DNA from: an uncultured bacterium
GTDB lineage: Bacteria; Actinomycetota; Coriobacteriia; Coriobacteriales; Coriobacteriaceae
Assembly (NCBI GenBank): GCA_905216175.1
Contig: CAJMSV010000044.1
Span: forward strand, 1 to 15,405
Direction: 5' to 3'
Length of the DNA: 15,405 nucleotides
Below the pieces are notes generated by a model. It was not told the origin of the DNA and searched no databases. It saw only the letters and a program-made list of their open reading frames with translations. A program made the translations under genes and the position numbers. Position 1 is the first letter of the stretch, and each line of letters opens with the position of its first letter. Below, one piece after another: positions 13,540 through 15,405 of the stretch.

Positions 13540-14487
13540 GTGGAAGCGGGCTGTGGGTGCGAGTGGCTGCTCGCGAAAGACGCGCTCGACGGCGGCGCGG
13601 TATTCGTCGACCTTTTTGGTCTTACGTACGAGCTTGTGAACGGTAGCGGGGTCGGCGAAAGCGCACTTGGCGTAGAACCACCACTCCTTCATACGAAAGA
13701 CCGCGTTGCCGCCGATCTCTTCTGCATAGGCCGCAAACAGTGTGTCGTGAAAGCGCTGCAGCTCAGCAGCCGTGGCAGCAGGACCGCCCTTAACCATGCG
13801 AGCCAGAGCGGGGTTCGCGAGCAGGCCACGCCCCAGCATCACATGGCGCGTGCCGGGATAGGCCTCCACCAGCGCGTCCATATCCTCAAGATCAAAAATG
13901 TCACCGTTGTATGCCACCGGAAACGGTGCCCGCTCCAACGTCTCGCCATAAAACGCTTTGCGCGGGGAGCCCGTATAGCGATCCTTCTGTACACGCGGAT
14001 GCACGATCAGTTCTGCCAGCGGCATGCGACAGTACAGTTCGAGCACGCGCTCGTATTCGTCGTCGTTCTCCAGCCCCAGCCTGGTTTTTACCGACACCGG
14101 CAACGGCGAACGTTCGCACACGTCACTCAAGAACACCTCGAGCCCATCGAGATTGCGCAGGAAACCCGAGCCCTTGCCCTTGGCGACAACCGTCCCCGAG
14201 GGACAACCCAGGTTAAGGTTGACTTCGCGATAGCCCATGTCGGCGAGCACCTGCGCCGCCCACACAAACTCGTCCGCATTCTTGGACATAAGCTGGGGGA
14301 CGACATTTAGCCCTTGGTTGTTAGCTGGATCGACTTCCTTGAACGCCTTGCCGCCAAAGCGGTTTCCCACCCGCGGTGGCGGCAAAAACGGCGTGTAATA
14401 GCAATCGAGCGCACCGAAGCACTCCGCATGCACGCGACGGAACACATGCCCGGTAATCCCCTCCATAGTGGCCAGCGAAAGGAGCAT
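13534..14487 (-). CDS. dus: tRNA-dihydrouridine synthase
   Basis: A 317-residue FMN-dependent TIM-barrel enzyme that reduces uridine to dihydrouridine in tRNA D-loops. Motifs: ATMEGITGHVFRR (6-18, FMN binding), VNLNLGCPSGTV (89-100) with catalytic Cys C95, then KGKGSGFLRN; VKTRLG (133-138); the phosphate/FMN ligands IVHPRVQKDRYTG (161-173); YNGDI (193-197) and MLGRGLLANPAL (217-228). The C-terminal helical tRNA-binding region (WWFYAK, TVHKLVRKTKK) completes a normal-length protein. Which Dus subtype it is cannot be settled; the GCPSGTV-type loop recalls DusC-like enzymes. ATG 14487 has only a weak purine-rich ribosome-binding site (GAGAAGAG); Met8 at 14466 has none. A promoter and a 5' hairpin lie upstream (14512-14569). 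Confidence 0.92.
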   Translation of the reverse strand: MLLSLATMEGITGHVFRRVHAECFGALDCYYTPFLPPPRVGNRFGGKAFKEVDPANNQGLNVVPQLMSKNADEFVWAAQVLADMGYREVNLNLGCPSGTVVAKGKGSGFLRNLDGLEVFLSDVCERSPLPVSVKTRLGLENDDEYERVLELYCRMPLAELIVHPRVQKDRYTGSPRKAFYGETLERAPFPVAYNGDIFDLEDMDALVEAYPGTRHVMLGRGLLANPALARMVKGGPAATAAELQRFHDTLFAAYAEEIGGNAVFRMKEWWFYAKCAFADPATVHKLVRKTKKVDEYRAAVERVFREQPLAPTARFHG

Positions 14488-14511
14488 CTACTCTTCTCTC
14501 ATATCAACACT

Positions 14512-14532
14512 ACAAAGGGGCCGTCCCTTTGT
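14512..14532 (-). ncRNA. Hairpin at the predicted 5' end of the dus mRNA
   Basis: ACAAAGGG and CCCTTTGT form a perfect 8-bp stem around a 5-base loop. The arms start about seven bases downstream of the dus -10, so the transcript would open with this hairpin. It could stabilise the mRNA or influence its expression. A related sequence occurs at 14819-14851. Confidence 0.45.
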
Positions 14533-14539
14533 CACATGC

Positions 14540-14569
14540 ATTATGCCTTGCGCTTCAGGCGATTCACAA
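14540..14569 (-). promoter_or_regulatory. Candidate promoter of the dus gene
   Basis: On the minus strand TTGTGA (14569-14564) and CATAAT (14545-14540) are separated by 18 bases and match the -35 and -10 consensus at 4 and 5 of 6 positions. They lie about 50-80 bases before the dus ATG. Confidence 0.5.
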
Positions 14570-14620
14570 GGAAGAGGTAGCTACTGAACGATGACCACCC
14601 TCCAGCCGCACCCCATACAA

Positions 14621-14803
14621 CGAGGTTTAATACTTTTCCCGAGAAGTGAACGAGTGAAAACGGGCCCCCGAAGCATCGGCACTTTCGAGATGCAATTTCC
14701 TGCGGTTTTGCCAGCCAAATCCTGCGGGTTTGACGTCTAAAAATGTCGATGCTTCGGAGGTCCAAGTATGGCCGTTCACTTCTCGGAAAAGTATTAGACC
14801 TCG
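14621..14803. repeat. Large imperfect inverted repeat with internal tandem motif
   Basis: The outer arms at 14621-14652 and 14773-14803 are complementary over about 31 bases, with one G-U-compatible difference and one indel. Inner arms at 14667-14685 and 14741-14759 (CCGAAGCATCG and complement) pair again. The unpaired centre carries two diverged copies of a roughly 18-base motif containing TCCTGCGG (14694-14712 and 14717-14734). Within the otherwise gene-free stretch 14488-14935 it is bracketed by two related hairpins (14512-14532 and 14819-14851). The layout suggests a repeated, possibly mobile, non-coding element or a structured RNA. No transposase or credible coding region is present. Confidence 0.72.
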
Positions 14804-14818
14804 ATTTACATGCCACTC

Positions 14819-14851
14819 AATGTGACAAAGTGGCTGCTCCTTTGTCACATT
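14819..14851. repeat. 12-bp perfect hairpin related to 14512-14532
   Basis: AATGTGACAAAG (14819-14830) and CTTTGTCACATT (14840-14851) are fully complementary around a 9-base loop. CAAAG, the loop region and CTTTGTCACAT resemble the dus 5' hairpin, so the two look like diverged direct repeats flanking the element at 14621-14803. Confidence 0.6.
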
Positions 14852-14856
14852 CGATG

Positions 14857-14885
14857 AAAAAGGGCACCGATGTTAGTCGATGCCC
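14857..14885 (-). terminator. Rho-independent terminator of the MFS gene
   Basis: Read on the minus strand, GGGCATCGA-CTAACA-TCGGTGCCC forms a 9-bp stem with one G-U pair, immediately followed by TTTTT. It lies about 50 bases after the MFS stop codon, a textbook intrinsic terminator for that gene. Confidence 0.82.
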
Positions 14886-14935
14886 CAAAGCGGCTGCAGG
14901 TTAAGCCCTACAGCGTATGTCTAAGACGAATCGAA

Positions 14936-15405
14936 CTATTCGTCCCAGGAGAGGTTCTTACCAGTCTTTTTTGCCAGCAGCAAGAACAGGCCGATAATAA
15001 CGTTGCATGCGATGCAGAAGATGAAGACGCCCTGGAAGGAGCCGACAAGCTCATAGACCTTCATCATAACGGGCATGCCAAAGGCGCCGACGATATAGCC
15101 CACGGAGCAGATCAGCGCGAAGATGCGACCGAAATCGCGGGAGCCACAGACATCCCTACCCAACACGGACAGGGCAGTGCCAGCGATGACGTACATTACG
15201 TCGTTCACGCCTGCTGCGAGGATGCTGAGCGTCGAGTTGCCGCTGCTCATCATGAGCATGACAAAGGAGAGGATGGAGACAGCGAGCCAGCCCAGAATGG
15301 CCTTCGTGCTGCCGAACCAATCGCAAGTGGTGCCGCCGAACGGAATGAGGAACAGAGCGAAGAGCGATGCAGCGGATACCAAGAAGCCGACCACCTAGGG
15401 GCTAA
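14936..15405 (-). pseudogene. C-terminal part of an MFS transporter, in-frame TAG upstream
   Basis: About 152 residues after the TAG, covering what appear to be the last five membrane helices (TM8-12) of a major facilitator superfamily carrier. VVGFLVSAASLFALFLIPFGG is followed by the motif-A-like loop GGTTCDWFGSTKAIL. Then come helices ending with GVFIFCIACNVIIGLFLLLA and a short charged tail. An intact protein would be about 400 residues. Just before the GTG at 15394 the same frame has TAG (15395-15397), preceded by codons for Ser-Pro, so the open frame is cut by a nonsense codon in the middle of a predicted helix. The rest of the gene is beyond the window. It may be a real pseudogene, a sequence error, or a start I misread. 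The substrate is unknown. Confidence 0.62.

Noticed and set aside
14541..14816. 91-residue minus-strand gene spanning the inverted repeat
   Set aside because: Most of its sequence is read from repeat arms. There is no convincing ribosome-binding site, and a dus promoter lies in its 3' end. At most the last 27 codons are a remnant.

Overview
The window looks like a chromosomal segment from a high-GC actinomycete of the class Coriobacteriia, most probably Collinsella or a close relative. This is inferred from base composition, from codon use, from protein flavour (hybrid kinases carrying solute-binding domains, a NimA-like flavoprotein) and from dense palindromic intergenic repeats. No marker gene proves it. 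Genes sit on both strands in short units separated by hairpins, and there is no phage, insertion sequence, CRISPR array, tRNA or rRNA.

Region by region. At 1-727 (+) lies an ABC-2 type permease whose 5' end is uncertain. At 817-3241 (all -) are a small K+-channel-like protein, a LOG-family nucleotide phosphoribohydrolase and a divergent CLC (YfeO-type) channel or transporter. At 3440-6764 (+) are a hybrid histidine kinase with two fused extracellular solute-binding domains and a NimA-like flavin-binding protein, ending at a very strong bidirectional terminator. At 6835-9893 (-) are a solute-binding lipoprotein and, translationally coupled to it, a second hybrid kinase. The second kinase is broken by an in-frame TAA inside its ATPase domain, and its nucleotide-binding G1 box is also degenerate. 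At 10038-12107 (-) are a MalY/PatB-type PLP enzyme and the tRNA methyltransferase TrmO. At 12240-13364 (+) are an unusual XRE HTH / zinc-ribbon / TipAS-like regulator and a glutaredoxin. At 13534-14487 (-) is a tRNA-dihydrouridine synthase. 14488-14935 is a non-coding, palindrome-rich stretch, and 14936-15405 (-) is the C-terminal part of an MFS transporter preceded by an in-frame TAG.

How the genes may work together. The two kinase loci converge and look like two versions of one sensory design: an extracellular solute-binding module feeding a histidine kinase with a C-terminal receiver. In one the binding modules are fused to the kinase; in the other the binding module is a separate lipoprotein made from an overlapping ATGA. 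Neither locus encodes a DNA-binding response regulator, so the output partner must lie elsewhere. The second system appears inactive as sequenced.

The most interesting unexplained structure is the set of intergenic palindromes near 3296-3352, 13411-13539 and 14512-14851. They share short cores and in places overlap promoters, terminators or gene ends.
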